From: Sneathiella sedimenti | Lineage (GTDB): Bacteria > Pseudomonadota > Alphaproteobacteria > Sneathiellales > Sneathiellaceae | Direction: 5' to 3' | Assembly: GCF_017313765.1 (NCBI RefSeq) | Contig: NZ_JAFLNC010000001.1 | Span: 806,001-870,000 of the forward strand | Length of the DNA stretch: 64,000 nt | Part shown: piece by piece, positions 8,430 to 17,412 of the stretch | Layout: each line of letters opens with the position of its first letter | Position numbering within the stretch: the first letter of the stretch is position 1 | The notes under the pieces: model-generated | The model's database searches: none | The model's input: only the letters and a program-made list of their open reading frames with translations | What the model was told of the DNA's origin: nothing | Translations under genes and position numbers: made by a program

Positions 8430-9424
8430 AAATGGGAAGTCTTATCCTGGTGACCGGCGGCGCGGGCTTTATCGGCTCCAATATTGTCGCGGCGCTGTCT
8501 GAGCGCGGCGAGAAAATTGTTATCTGCGACTGGCTGGAGCAGGGCGATAAATGGAAAAATATCGCAAAATCAACCATTGCCGACTTTATCGACCCCGATG
8601 AACTGGAAAGCTGGCTCAACAAGAACGACAGCCGCATTGGCTCGATCATTCATATGGGCGCCATCTCCGCCACCACGGAGACGGACGGCGACCTGATCCT
8701 GAAGCGTAATTTTCGCCCGACAAAGCTGCTCTGGCGTTTCGCCGCGGATAACGGTGTTCCGTTTATCTATGCCTCCTCCGCCGCGACCTATGGGGACGGG
8801 GCGGCGGGCTTTGACGATGACCAGAGCGAGGCGGCGCTCGGGAAGCTGCAACCGCTCAATCTCTACGGCTGGAGCAAGCATGCGTTCGACAAGTTCGTTG
8901 CGCGCGAACTTTCCCGAGGCGCCATGACGCCACCGCAATGGGCAGGGCTCAAGTTTTTCAACGTTTATGGCCCGAATGAATACCATAAGGGCGGCATGAA
9001 AAGCGTAATCGCCCAGTGTTATCCGAAAGTCGCGGCGGGAGAGGCCGTGACCCTGTTCAAGTCCCACAACCCGGACTATGAGGACGGCGGACAACTCCGC
9101 GATTTCGTCTATGTGAAAGACTGTGTCGACGTTATCCTATGGCTTCTGGATAATCCGAAGGTTTCCGGCCTTTTCAACCTCGGCACCGGCAAGGCAAGAA
9201 GCTTCAGGGACCTCGCAAGAGCCGTTTTTGCGGCCGCCGACAAGCCCTCGCAAATATTATATGTCGATACCCCGATCGAGATCCGCGATAAATATCAGTA
9301 TTTTACCGAAGCCAATATGCAGAAACTCCGAGCCGCAGGTTTCGGCGGCAACTTCCGCAGTTTAGAGGATGGCATCAGCGATTACGTCACCAACTACCTC
9401 GCTAAAGATGACCCGTATCGGTAA
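8426..9424 (+). CDS. hldD: ADP-L-glycero-D-manno-heptose 6-epimerase
   Basis: Last step in making ADP-L-glycero-D-manno-heptose for the LPS core. Extended short-chain dehydrogenase fold: the nucleotide-binding TGGAGFIGSNIV is at residues 9-20, the catalytic serine/threonine region is SSAATYG, and the active-site Tyr-Lys pair is in YGWSKHAFD. Substrate-binding NVYGPNEYHKGGMKS follows. At 332 residues it has the normal length. A GTG at 8426 overlaps hldE by 4 bp; the ATG at 8432 is an equally good start. It ends the gmhA-hldE-hldD operon and converges on the cupin gene. Confidence 0.96.
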   Translation: MKMGSLILVTGGAGFIGSNIVAALSERGEKIVICDWLEQGDKWKNIAKSTIADFIDPDELESWLNKNDSRIGSIIHMGAISATTETDGDLILKRNFRPTKLLWRFAADNGVPFIYASSAATYGDGAAGFDDDQSEAALGKLQPLNLYGWSKHAFDKFVARELSRGAMTPPQWAGLKFFNVYGPNEYHKGGMKSVIAQCYPKVAAGEAVTLFKSHNPDYEDGGQLRDFVYVKDCVDVILWLLDNPKVSGLFNLGTGKARSFRDLARAVFAAADKPSQILYVDTPIEIRDKYQYFTEANMQKLRAAGFGGNFRSLEDGISDYVTNYLAKDDPYR

Positions 9425-9427
9425 GGG

Positions 9428-9751
9428 CTAAAACCCCTTCGGCTGCACCTTCAGGAATTCCACCTCGATAAAGGCGCATTCGAAGTCGTTGCCGTTTTTC
9501 ACGTTATGTTCGACGCCGACCTCCCGAAAATAGGGAACGCCGGTCTTGAGCTCGGCGCGGGTTGTTTCGCCATTCGGCAGGTCGATATCGAGAAAGCCGT
9601 CGAACAGCGGCACAACGACATAATCATATTCATGGGTATGCCAACCGGTGGCGTCGCCACGGTTCTTGAAGCGCCATTCGGTAACGCGGGTGCGGGAGTT
9701 ATCGATAAAGACGCTGGGGATGGCGGTACCGTCGGGGGCGCTAGAACACAT
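9428..9751 (-). CDS. Small cupin-fold protein
   Basis: A single-domain cupin of 107 residues. Metal-site motif 1 is seen as GWHTHEYDYVVVPLFDG and motif 2 as GVPYFREVGVEHNVKN. Such small cupins bind a metal and are diverse in function, so no substrate can be assigned. The start ATG has GGAGAAAT upstream and overlaps the mmcB 3' end by 11 bp, so it belongs to the smr-XRE-mmcB transcription unit. It ends 3 bp from hldD, convergently, with a short weak hairpin between them and no clear terminator. Confidence 0.85.
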   Translation of the reverse strand: MCSSAPDGTAIPSVFIDNSRTRVTEWRFKNRGDATGWHTHEYDYVVVPLFDGFLDIDLPNGETTRAELKTGVPYFREVGVEHNVKNGNDFECAFIEVEFLKVQPKGF

Positions 9752-10193
9752 TGAATTTCTCCTTTATCGGGTTTTCGGTTTCAAGTAGGCGGCGCGCGGC
9801 AATCCGCGCAAAACGGAGCGTGACATTCCGCCGCCGGGCGGCATTAAGGTTGAAATCAGCGGAGGTGCGGGCAATGGCGCCGCCGAACGCGTCCGCGATG
9901 ATCAAGCCGTGCTTGTCAGGCAGGAGATCCTGCGGGAATTCCGCATCGACAGCGAAATAGAATTCATCACAGAATTGGAGATATTCGCTCCATTTTTCAT
10001 CGACACGGTAATCGGCGGGGCCGGATTTCACCTCGACAATGATGATCCGCCCTTTTTCGTTGATGCCCATAACGTCAACCCGGCGGCGAATGCGAAGTTT
10101 TACCTCCATCAGGCTGTCATAGCCCATGTCATGGAGAAGCTTCTGCACCCCGCGGGCGAGGCGTGTTCCCTTGTCGGAGCGGGAGTCACTCAT
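9741..10193 (-). CDS. mmcB: MmcB family DNA repair protein
   Basis: Matches the MmcB (formerly DUF1052) family of small proteins with a restriction-endonuclease-like fold, linked in Caulobacter to mitomycin C resistance. The PD-(D/E)xK-like core is visible as RVDVMGINEKGRIIIVEVKS, where D and ExK are the likely catalytic residues, followed by DYRVDEKW. I chose the ATG at 10193 (150 residues, MSDSRSDKGTRLARG). The longer open frame to 10295 reads back through the upstream gene. It overlaps the XRE gene by 8 bp and the cupin gene by 11 bp, so translation is probably coupled. Confidence 0.88.
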   Translation of the reverse strand: MSDSRSDKGTRLARGVQKLLHDMGYDSLMEVKLRIRRRVDVMGINEKGRIIIVEVKSGPADYRVDEKWSEYLQFCDEFYFAVDAEFPQDLLPDKHGLIIADAFGGAIARTSADFNLNAARRRNVTLRFARIAARRLLETENPIKEKFNVF

Positions 10194-10554
10194 GATCGCG
10201 CTGCGTTGTTTTGAGATAGTGCAGCATCTCGGCGAGGGCGTACTCGGGGAGGTCTCGGATTTTATTCGCCAGCAGGTTGGCATATTCCGTCGCAATCGGG
10301 CTTAACCCGCTGGTATCCACTGTTACTTTCGGGTGGGAGAGGGAAGCGAGGCGCTGCAATTCCTCCGCGTCGTCCCAGATGATATTGAAATAGTCGCAGA
10401 TTTGCGCCACCAGCGACCAGGACGGGCGGCCGCGATGACCATGCTCGAGCGCCGACAGGTATGCCGAGCTGATATCAAGGTCGGCGGCCATTTTCTTCAG
10501 GGTAATCCCGCGGCTTTTGCGCAGTTTCCGGACACGAAGGCCAAAGGGGGTCAT
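10186..10554 (-). CDS. XRE-family transcriptional regulator
   Basis: A 122-residue protein with a Cro/C1-type helix-turn-helix near the N-terminus. FGLRVRKLRKSRGITLKKMA is followed by ISSAYLSALEHGHRG, where the recognition helix lies. The C-terminal half is helical with no known sensor domain. The ATG at 10554 has AAGGA 8 nt upstream; a longer frame to 10656 lacks a site and overlaps the Smr gene. It sits between the Smr gene (25 bp upstream) and mmcB (8 bp overlap), which hints at control of DNA maintenance genes, but no operator is visible. Confidence 0.88.
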   Translation of the reverse strand: MTPFGLRVRKLRKSRGITLKKMAADLDISSAYLSALEHGHRGRPSWSLVAQICDYFNIIWDDAEELQRLASLSHPKVTVDTSGLSPIATEYANLLANKIRDLPEYALAEMLHYLKTTQRDHE

Positions 10555-10579
10555 GGAACTGTCCTTCTTCTCGTGTGTT

Positions 10580-11263
10580 TCAGGGGCGGCTGCGCCGGAG
10601 CAAGACATAGAGCGCACCGCTGCCGCCATGTTTCGGCTGTGCGTGTCGGATGTCAATAACCAGTTGGCGCAAATCCGGCGCCATCAGCCATTTCGGCACG
10701 GCTTCCCGCAGGATCCCGGACTTCTCGCTCTTCATGAAGGGGGCGTCGTCGGATTTTTGCTTCGACGATCCCTTACCGGTAATGACAAGCACGCAACGCT
10801 TCCCCTGGATCTGGGCGGCGGTGATAAAACTTCTGAGCCGGCGATGGGCCTCCGCACGGGTGAGGCCGTGGAGATCGAGCTTTCCGTCAATTTCCATCTT
10901 ACCCTTGCGGAGCCGTTCCGCCGTGCGTTTGTCCAGCCCGGGAACATTCTGCCGGAGGGACGGTTCAACGGCTTGTGCCCTGCGCTCCAGGGGGGCGTTG
11001 GGCCAGCTCTCCATCGCCTTTTTAAGCGCTACCGGATCAATGGAACGGCGGGCCGGGGGTGTATTTGGGGTCGGTGTTGCCGTAATTGATACCATAGTGG
11101 TGTTGTCTTTTTCTGTTCTTTCCGAAGTCGGCACCTTTATGGTGGCGTTCTCTTCGCCGGTAAAGCGATTTGACTCTATCGGGTCAACGGATCGCGCCAC
11201 ATGATCCCAAAGGTCACGGTCAGCCTTAGACAGGCCTTTCGGTCGGTTAGTCTTGCGGGCCAT
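10580..11263 (-). CDS. Smr/MutS2-type endonuclease domain protein
   Basis: The Smr domain occupies the C-terminal half. LDLHGLTRAEAHRRL is the signature DxHG motif of the nuclease fold, followed by CVLVITGKG and a conserved basic C-terminus. The N-terminal half (about 110 residues) is low-complexity and probably disordered. Stand-alone Smr proteins nick DNA or cleave RNA; in Alphaproteobacteria this gene is usually downstream of mltA. Here the lutABC genes separate them. I chose the ATG at 11263 (MARKTNRP); one at 11269 adds two methionines. It overlaps the lutC 3' end by 17 bp. Confidence 0.88.
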   Translation of the reverse strand: MARKTNRPKGLSKADRDLWDHVARSVDPIESNRFTGEENATIKVPTSERTEKDNTTMVSITATPTPNTPPARRSIDPVALKKAMESWPNAPLERRAQAVEPSLRQNVPGLDKRTAERLRKGKMEIDGKLDLHGLTRAEAHRRLRSFITAAQIQGKRCVLVITGKGSSKQKSDDAPFMKSEKSGILREAVPKWLMAPDLRQLVIDIRHAQPKHGGSGALYVLLRRSRP

Positions 11264-11933
11264 CATCAACTATCAGGATATGCAATCGGCGCGGTCCATG
11301 GGCACCCATGATCAGCGTCTGCTCAATATCCGCCGTGCGCGATGGGCCGGAGATGAAATTGACGGTACGCGGCAGGTTTCCCGCGCCGTAAGTCTTGCGA
11401 AGCCGTTCCCAGCTATCCTCCAGCGTTCCGGTAATCTGGCTCGCCTTGATTACCACCACATGATTTTCGGGCAGGAAATTGAGCGTTGAGGGCGTCTCCG
11501 GGCTTGAGGCCATACAAAGCGTTCCCGTCTCGGCGATCCCCGCGAAGGCGGGGGTGAGGCTTACCTCATCCTCGGGCGCGGCGGCACCGCGCTTAATCTC
11601 CAGCATCGGTGTCTTGTCAAAGGGCAGGCTATCGAGGGATTTATCCGGGGACATCTTGATCCGGGTCGCAAGATTATGCGCCGTAAGGTAATCACGGAGC
11701 GCCTCCGGCACGTCATCGAACGAGGAAATGCGCGCCACCGTCGCGGCCAACGCCTCCGCCTTCGCCTGGAAAAGATTGACCTGTTCTTTATGCGGAATAT
11801 TGGTGCGTTTGGGCACGATATTCGGCGCATGCCCCTCAATCCGTGCCTTGAGTGCCTGTGCCGCCTCTCCCTCTAGCGGGCCGCGGCCAAGATTATGGCG
11901 TATGCGGGAGAAAATCCTGTCGCGAGACGGCAT
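11247..11933 (-). CDS. lutC: L-lactate utilisation protein LutC
   Basis: LUD-domain subunit of the LutABC L-lactate dehydrogenase complex, which oxidises L-lactate to pyruvate without the FMN enzyme LldD. The LUD domain is recognisable from GIAETGTLCMASSPETPSTLNFLPE and from the C-terminal GPSRTADIEQTLIMGAHGPRRL. The ATG at 11933 overlaps the lutB stop by one base (TAATG), so I take it rather than the longer frame to 11963. At 228 residues it has the usual size. It is the last gene of lutA-lutB-lutC. Confidence 0.95.
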   Translation of the reverse strand: MPSRDRIFSRIRHNLGRGPLEGEAAQALKARIEGHAPNIVPKRTNIPHKEQVNLFQAKAEALAATVARISSFDDVPEALRDYLTAHNLATRIKMSPDKSLDSLPFDKTPMLEIKRGAAAPEDEVSLTPAFAGIAETGTLCMASSPETPSTLNFLPENHVVVIKASQITGTLEDSWERLRKTYGAGNLPRTVNFISGPSRTADIEQTLIMGAHGPRRLHILIVDDGPQD

Positions 11934-13357
11934 TATTTCCCCTCCCGCTGCTGCTTTTTCCACTGATCCATGAAGGTCGTCCCCTCCGGCGCGGGGAAAT
12001 CGCGGACCGAGCTCCAGCCCTTCATCAGGGGGAGTTTCCGGATCACGCCCTTCTTCCCGGCCATTAGTTTCAACGCGCGAGCGCTCACCCTTGTCATCAG
12101 GCGATAAAGCTTGGGTCTTTTCGCGAAGAACGCCCAGATACCAATGCCCCAGCGCTCCGGCTTCGGGGTGACCTGGGTTTCAAAGGCCTGTTCGCGCCAG
12201 TGCCGCATAATCTTGGGCAGGGGGATGCGCACAGGACAGACTTCCTCGCACCGCCCGCAGAAGGTGGAGGCATTGGGCAGGTGGCGTGACTCCTCCAGCC
12301 CGACCATATGCGGATTGAGCGCCGCCCCGATGGGTCCGGGATAGACCCAGCCGTAAGTGTGACCACCGACGGCCTGATAGACCGGGCAATGGTTCATGCA
12401 GGCGCCGCATTTGAGACAACGAAGCAGGTCCTGCTTGTCACTCCCCAAAAGGTCGCTGCGCCCGCTATCGACCAGCACCACATGGAAATTCGCCGGGCCG
12501 TCAATATCCTCCATCCGCTTGGGGCCGGTGGAGAAAGTCGTATAGACGGACATTTCCTGCCCCGTCGCGGACCGGGCCAGGAGGCGGAGGAAAAGACTCG
12601 CATCCTCCAGGGTTGGCACGACTTTCTCGATACTGGAAACCGCGATATGGGTCTTGGGCAAGGACTGGGTGAGGTCGCCGTTGCCTTCATTGGTGACAAT
12701 CACTGTCGATCCGGTCTCCGCGATCAGGAAATTCGCGCCGGTAATGCCCACATCGGCGTTGACGTACTTATCACGGAGGATGCTGCGCGCCTCGTTCACC
12801 AGCGCCTGCGGATCCGTAATTCGCTCGGTAAAACCGTATTTTCCGTGATTTTCGTGAAAAAGCTCTGTCACCTGATCTTTTGTCTTATGCAGCGCAGGCG
12901 CAATGATATGGCTGGGATGTTCATGGGCAAGCTGGATGATATATTCACCCAGATCCGTCTCGATCGGCTCGATCCCATGGGCGGAGAGATGCTCGTTGAG
13001 GGCCATTTCCTCGGTGATCATGGATTTGCCCTTGGTCACTGTCTTGGCGTTGGCATCACGGCAAATATCCAGCACCACCTCCCGTGCCTCTGCATAACTA
13101 CTGCACCAATGCACCCTGCCGCCCTGAAGAAGGACCTGATCCTCGAAATATTCAAGATAGTAGTCGAGATTCTCAAGAATATGGTTCTTGAGATCCCGGG
13201 CCTGGTCGCGCAGATCCTCGAATTCCGGGAGTTCCCCGGCGGATTTTGCCCGGGCAACCGGAAAACCGCCCTTTACCTTGGAAAAGGCACTCTGGATGTC
13301 CTTGTCATGCAATGCCTCATGGGCACTATCCTTGAAACGGCGGCTCGTGACCTGCAT
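11933..13357 (-). CDS. lutB: L-lactate utilisation iron-sulfur protein LutB
   Basis: Iron-sulfur subunit of the LutABC lactate oxidation complex. A LUD domain covers about residues 60-300, with GITGANFLIAETGSTVIVTNEGN as its signature. Two ferredoxin-like [4Fe-4S] motifs follow: CLKCGACMNHCP at 314-325 and CGRCEEVCPVRIP at 367-379. The 474-residue length is typical. It overlaps lutA by 1 bp (TGATG) and lutC by 1 bp, a tight translationally coupled operon. No lactate permease gene or GntR-type LldR regulator is next to it. Confidence 0.96.
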   Translation of the reverse strand: MQVTSRRFKDSAHEALHDKDIQSAFSKVKGGFPVARAKSAGELPEFEDLRDQARDLKNHILENLDYYLEYFEDQVLLQGGRVHWCSSYAEAREVVLDICRDANAKTVTKGKSMITEEMALNEHLSAHGIEPIETDLGEYIIQLAHEHPSHIIAPALHKTKDQVTELFHENHGKYGFTERITDPQALVNEARSILRDKYVNADVGITGANFLIAETGSTVIVTNEGNGDLTQSLPKTHIAVSSIEKVVPTLEDASLFLRLLARSATGQEMSVYTTFSTGPKRMEDIDGPANFHVVLVDSGRSDLLGSDKQDLLRCLKCGACMNHCPVYQAVGGHTYGWVYPGPIGAALNPHMVGLEESRHLPNASTFCGRCEEVCPVRIPLPKIMRHWREQAFETQVTPKPERWGIGIWAFFAKRPKLYRLMTRVSARALKLMAGKKGVIRKLPLMKGWSSVRDFPAPEGTTFMDQWKKQQREGK

Positions 13358-14130
13358 CAGCTATCCCCCTCCCCAAGGCCGGGTTTTTCGCCCATACCGG
13401 CGAGAATTTCCGCGACATGCATCACCTTCATCGGGGCGCCCCGGCGCTTCAGTCGCCCGGCGATATTCATCAGGCAGCCGAGATCCCCGGCGGCGAGGGT
13501 ACCCGCACCGCTCGCCAGAAGATTTTCGATCTTGGTGTCGACCATGGATTCAGAGATTTCGGAATATTTAAGGCAGAAGGTCCCGCCGAATCCGCAGCAG
13601 GCTTCCCGGTCCTCCGCCTCCTTAATTTCCAGACCCTCGACCGCACCGAGCAGGGCCCGTGGTTGGTCCCTTACCTTCATTTCGCGCAAACTGCTGCAGC
13701 TGTCATGATAGGTAAGGGTCGTGTCAAGGCGGACATCTTCTGGCCTGTAGCCGCAGATATCATGAAGGAAGGAAGTCAACTCATAGGTACGGCCGGCAAG
13801 CTCTTCGATCGCCACCATCATGGTGTCGTCCCCTTCAAAAAGCTCTTTATAGTGATGACGGACCATGCCGGCGCAGGAACCGGATGGCGCGACCACATAG
13901 TCAAAACCCTGAAAGGCCCGGATTACCTGGGATGCGATCTCTTTTGCGCTTTCCTTGTCACCGGAATTATAGGCAATCTGGCCGCAGCAGGTCTGTACCT
14001 CAGGCACCATTATGGTGCATCCTGCCGCCTCCAGCAGCTTGACTGCCGCGAAGCCAACGGACGGGCGGTTCAGGTCGACAAGGCAGGTGACGAACAGGGC
14101 CACATTCTTCTTTTCTTTGGGCGCGGACAT
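13357..14130 (-). CDS. lutA: L-lactate utilisation protein LutA
   Basis: CCG-domain (LldE-type) subunit of the lactate oxidation complex. Two cysteine-rich CCG motifs are present, VQTCCGQIAYNSG near residue 50 and REACCGFGGTFCLKYSEIS near residue 195. They bind an unusual iron-sulfur cluster in this family. SGSCAGMVRHHY and TYHDSCSSLR are also family signatures. I chose the ATG at 14130 because AGGGAGA lies upstream; the frame extends seven codons further to 14151. It is 59 bp downstream of mltA and first in lutABC. Confidence 0.95.
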   Translation of the reverse strand: MSAPKEKKNVALFVTCLVDLNRPSVGFAAVKLLEAAGCTIMVPEVQTCCGQIAYNSGDKESAKEIASQVIRAFQGFDYVVAPSGSCAGMVRHHYKELFEGDDTMMVAIEELAGRTYELTSFLHDICGYRPEDVRLDTTLTYHDSCSSLREMKVRDQPRALLGAVEGLEIKEAEDREACCGFGGTFCLKYSEISESMVDTKIENLLASGAGTLAAGDLGCLMNIAGRLKRRGAPMKVMHVAEILAGMGEKPGLGEGDS

Positions 14131-14189
14131 GTATTTCTCCCTATTTCTCAACGAACTATACCGTCTGCACGCTGGTTTCGCCAGATACC

Positions 14190-15425
14190 TTAGGACAACA
14201 GATCCGGATTTATCCTTTCCGCCAATGCGTTCGGTAAGAAAATCCAGAGCTGCCCCTTACTTTTCATGCGCCCGGACATGTCATAGGCGTACTCCCCATG
14301 GCCCCAGAAGACATCGCCGCGCACCGGGCCGACGATCGCCCCGCCGGTGTCCTGCGCCATCATCAACCGCTCGAATTTCTCGATTTCCGCCGGGCTGCTG
14401 GCGGGCGCAACTTCTGTCGCCAGCCACAGAGGTACACCAAGCGGAAGCCATTTACGATCGACGGCAAGGCTGCGCTCGGGCGTCAATTCCACCCCTTGCG
14501 CGCCAATCGGGCCGCCCGTTGCCAATTCACGGAAAAAGACGAAGGAGGCATTCTTCTGCATCAATTCCGTCGCTTTATCGGGGTTTTCCTCGAGCCAGGT
14601 CCGGATCGCCTGCATCGACATCTCTTCGCGCGGTACATAGCCCTTGTCAATCAGGTCGCGGCCAATGGCGAAATAGGGATGCCCGTTCTGTGCCGCGTAG
14701 CCGACGCGGAGTTCGCTGCCATCGTCCATTTCCACAAGGCCGGAGCCCTGAATATGCAGGAAGAAGGCATCAATATCACTATCCACCCAGACAAGCTCCA
14801 GTTCCCGATCGGCCAGCGCGCCCTTTTCAATACCGGCGCGGTCGGGATAGGGGAGAAGATCGCCCCCCACAACCTTGCCCGCAATACGCTGACCCTTCAG
14901 CTCTTCGCGGAAGCGGCCGAGATCGACCATCACCAGTTCGGGCGGGCGCAGGTATAGCGGCGTGAGATAAGGTGGCTTTTTCTCGCGACTGCCGTTCAGG
15001 CTCGCCTCGTAATAGCCAGTAAACAGGCCGGATTTTTCGTCATTATTGCGAATCTGGAACGGCGTGAAGTTCTTCTCGAAAAACTGCCTCCGCATGTCCG
15101 GTTCAGGCGGTAGTGCCAGCGCGGCGGCACAAAGCGGCTGCCAATCCCCGGCAGTTCCTGCCATGCCGACGCCCCCCATCTGGCGGGTTTCCGGCAAGGT
15201 GGCGATTTTCGCGCAGGATTTCAGGAAGGCGGGAAAGACTCCCGCAAACTCTTCCTCGTCCCAGCCCGGGAGGGCGGAAAAGGTCGATTTTTCAAGAACA
15301 AGCTTGTCTTCTGCCGGCGGTTTTACCTGAAAATACCAGATGCCGATCGCCCCCAGAAGTAGGACGGCCAGAACCAGGCCAGCGCCGGTTTTTCGATTGA
15401 CGGAAAAGAGGGAACGCAACACCAT
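14190..15425 (-). CDS. mltA: Membrane-bound lytic murein transglycosylase A
   Basis: Peptidoglycan lytic transglycosylase, cleaving the MurNAc-GlcNAc glycosidic bond to form 1,6-anhydro-MurNAc. An N-terminal hydrophobic segment (about residues 13-31) anchors or exports it; I see no lipobox. The MltA domain follows, with GLFTGYYEASLNGS and FFLHIQGSG. The C-terminal 3D domain carries the catalytic Asp region AQDTGGAIVGPVRGDVFWG. The 411 residues are normal for alphaproteobacterial MltA. It is 16 bp downstream of the Tim44-like gene, a conserved pairing. Confidence 0.95.
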   Translation of the reverse strand: MVLRSLFSVNRKTGAGLVLAVLLLGAIGIWYFQVKPPAEDKLVLEKSTFSALPGWDEEEFAGVFPAFLKSCAKIATLPETRQMGGVGMAGTAGDWQPLCAAALALPPEPDMRRQFFEKNFTPFQIRNNDEKSGLFTGYYEASLNGSREKKPPYLTPLYLRPPELVMVDLGRFREELKGQRIAGKVVGGDLLPYPDRAGIEKGALADRELELVWVDSDIDAFFLHIQGSGLVEMDDGSELRVGYAAQNGHPYFAIGRDLIDKGYVPREEMSMQAIRTWLEENPDKATELMQKNASFVFFRELATGGPIGAQGVELTPERSLAVDRKWLPLGVPLWLATEVAPASSPAEIEKFERLMMAQDTGGAIVGPVRGDVFWGHGEYAYDMSGRMKSKGQLWIFLPNALAERINPDLLS

Positions 15426-15441
15426 GTTTCCGCGCCGCGGC

Positions 15442-16131
15442 CTAGTCTGCGCGGCGGGTAGTGATTAGCAGCCAGTTCGGATTGCGGGACTTAAGGTTGC
15501 GCGCGAAGGTCCAGAGTTCCTGCACTGTGTGCGGCTGGGGGTCCCCGGCAACGACAATGCCTTCTTCATTCTTGGTCATGCTGATCATCTCGGCTTCAAA
15601 CCGGATGGTGATTTCAGCGTCCTTTCCTTCCAGTATCGCATCGGTGATTTCGGCAGAATGAACCGCGACGATATCCGTCGACATGATTTCATTGCGATCT
15701 TCCCGGTCCTGGATGGAGTTTTCGAAATTCTCATAAACGGTTTCGGAAAGGAGTACCTTCAGTGTTTCCCGATCACCCCTGGCAAAGGCGACGACAATGG
15801 CTTCATAGGCGGCCTGCGCCCCCTCGACGAAAGTTCTCTGGTCGAAAGTCTTGTCAATCCGGCGGATGTCACCCAGCGTTCGCATCAGCGGTGTGTCATG
15901 GAAGGGGCTTGCGTCCGCGCCCGTCTTGTCACCAAGCAGGACGACATTATCCTCGACCGGTTTATCTTCAAAGTCACCTTTATGCCCTTCGACCGGGCGC
16001 CGTGCTTTCTCTTCCGGTGGAGATTGCTCATGGCCCATACGCCGTCCGAGCACGCTGCGAAGCCTCAGAAAAATAAACCCCGCAACCGCCGCGAGCAGAA
16101 TGATGTCCAGGAACTGAAATCCGTTGTCCAT
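15442..16131 (-). CDS. Tim44/TimA-like membrane-associated protein
   Basis: A 229-residue protein with an N-terminal membrane helix (about residues 4-24, FLDIILLAAVAGFIFLRLRS). A low-complexity charged linker follows, and then a C-terminal Tim44-like domain (about residues 85-229) ending in QELWTFARNLKSRNPNWLL. Bacterial homologues of mitochondrial Tim44 (TimA of Caulobacter) sit at the inner membrane; their role is unsettled. It is first in the minus-strand unit leading to mltA and diverges from fxsA across 168 bp. Confidence 0.92.
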   Translation of the reverse strand: MDNGFQFLDIILLAAVAGFIFLRLRSVLGRRMGHEQSPPEEKARRPVEGHKGDFEDKPVEDNVVLLGDKTGADASPFHDTPLMRTLGDIRRIDKTFDQRTFVEGAQAAYEAIVVAFARGDRETLKVLLSETVYENFENSIQDREDRNEIMSTDIVAVHSAEITDAILEGKDAEITIRFEAEMISMTKNEEGIVVAGDPQPHTVQELWTFARNLKSRNPNWLLITTRRAD

Positions 16132-16299
16132 AATGTTATCTTCAAATTGGGTTTGGTAAAATTTCCAATAGCCCTTATGTAAAGGATAGGTCTGTATAAG
16201 AAGTTAAAGGGTTACATGTCATAGGTCCAGCACCTAATCAATCCCCCACTTCCTGCGCGCCTGTTAGATACATAGAAACTTTGTTAGGGATAAACAAGT

Positions 16300-16797
16300 T
16301 TGGCTTTATTGTTTTTGGCGGCCCTGATCGGTATTCCCCTTATCGAGATCCTGGTCTTTGTAAAAGTCGGCGGCGAAATCGGGGCGCTCAATACCGTTAT
16401 TATCACCGTTGTCACGGCACTTATCGGTGTCGCACTGATCCGTATCCAGGGGATCGGCGTGCTGATGCGTGCGCGGGCCACGCTGGACCGACAGGAAACA
16501 CCGGTCAATGAAATATTCGAGGGGATTTTCCTGGCGCTGGCCGGTCTGTTTCTGATTATACCGGGCTTTGTCACCGATACGGTCGGCTTTTTACTGCTGA
16601 TCCCGCCGCTTCGCCGCGCGCTTGCGGCCTATATGGCGCAGCGGTCAAACTTCGTCGCCGCCAACGTTCGCCAGCGCACACAGAAAAACAGCGGTACGGT
16701 AATCGACGGTGAGTATGAAGTGATTGACGAGGAGGCGACCTCGATCGAGAACCGCACTAACCCCAATCCGGACAGTCCCTGGAAAAAAGAAAAATAG
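16300..16797 (+). CDS. fxsA: FxsA family membrane protein
   Basis: Small inner-membrane protein of the FxsA family, known from E. coli for suppressing F exclusion of phage T7. About three to four hydrophobic segments lie within residues 1-110, with the signatures PLIEILVFVKVGGEIG and LALAGLFLIIPGFVTDTVGF. A short hydrophilic C-terminal tail follows. The start is TTG at 16300 with AGGGA upstream. It is divergent from the Tim44-like gene and precedes secB, a common alphaproteobacterial arrangement. Physiological function is unclear. Confidence 0.93.
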   Translation: MALLFLAALIGIPLIEILVFVKVGGEIGALNTVIITVVTALIGVALIRIQGIGVLMRARATLDRQETPVNEIFEGIFLALAGLFLIIPGFVTDTVGFLLLIPPLRRALAAYMAQRSNFVAANVRQRTQKNSGTVIDGEYEVIDEEATSIENRTNPNPDSPWKKEK

Positions 16798-16893
16798 CCG
16801 CTTCGGACTTGCCGGTCCGTCGCATCCATGATAGCCACTTTGGCAAAATCCGCAGGCCATGACGGCCGACATATTTATAGGAGTGACCCGTTC

Positions 16894-17403
16894 ATGTCAG
16901 ATGAAGGAACCGAAGGAACCGCCAAAGGTGGGCCAGAGGGCCAGGAAGCCCAGACACAGCCTTCACTTGCGATTATTCGTCAGTATGTAAAGGATATTTC
17001 CTTTGAAAACCCGAATGCCCCGGCCAGCCTCGATCCCGAAAAGGGTCAGCCGCAGGTAGAGCTCGCCGTCAATATCCAGGCCCGTGCCGGCGGTAACAAC
17101 CTTTATGAGGTGGAACTGCGTATTGAAGCTAAGGGCAATCACGGCGAGGAAGCGGCGTTTGTCGTTGAGCTGGTTTATGGTGGCCTGTTCATGCTCAGGG
17201 ATTTTCCGGCAGATACTCTCGAGATGGTCTGCATGATCGAATGCCCGCGGCTCCTCTTCCCGTTCGCGCGGCGCGTGATTGCCGATGCAACGCGGGACGG
17301 CGGCTATTCCCCGCTGATGCTCGATCCGATTGATTTCAACCGGCTGTACCAGGATCACAAAAACCAGCTTGCTGCGCAGCAGATGCCTGCCGGTCACGCC
17401 TGA
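16894..17403 (+). CDS. secB: Protein-export chaperone SecB
   Basis: Cytosolic tetrameric chaperone that keeps preproteins unfolded and hands them to SecA. The core shows the family signatures QYVKDISFENPNAP, VDLAVN-like VELAVNIQARA, AAFVVELVYGGLF and CPRLLFPFARRVIAD. A short acidic, Gly/Glu-rich N-terminal extension (residues 1-25) is typical of Alphaproteobacteria. I start at the ATG at 16894, which follows a GGAG site, giving 169 residues; the longer frame to 16828 has no support. It converges on dnaQ with a 9-bp gap. Confidence 0.96.
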   Translation: MSDEGTEGTAKGGPEGQEAQTQPSLAIIRQYVKDISFENPNAPASLDPEKGQPQVELAVNIQARAGGNNLYEVELRIEAKGNHGEEAAFVVELVYGGLFMLRDFPADTLEMVCMIECPRLLFPFARRVIADATRDGGYSPLMLDPIDFNRLYQDHKNQLAAQQMPAGHA

Positions 17404-17412
17404 TCAGCTAGT

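Noticed and set aside
12308-13708. Open frame of 466 codons on the plus strand
   Set aside because: Shadow of lutB and lutA, which have clear iron-sulfur motifs.
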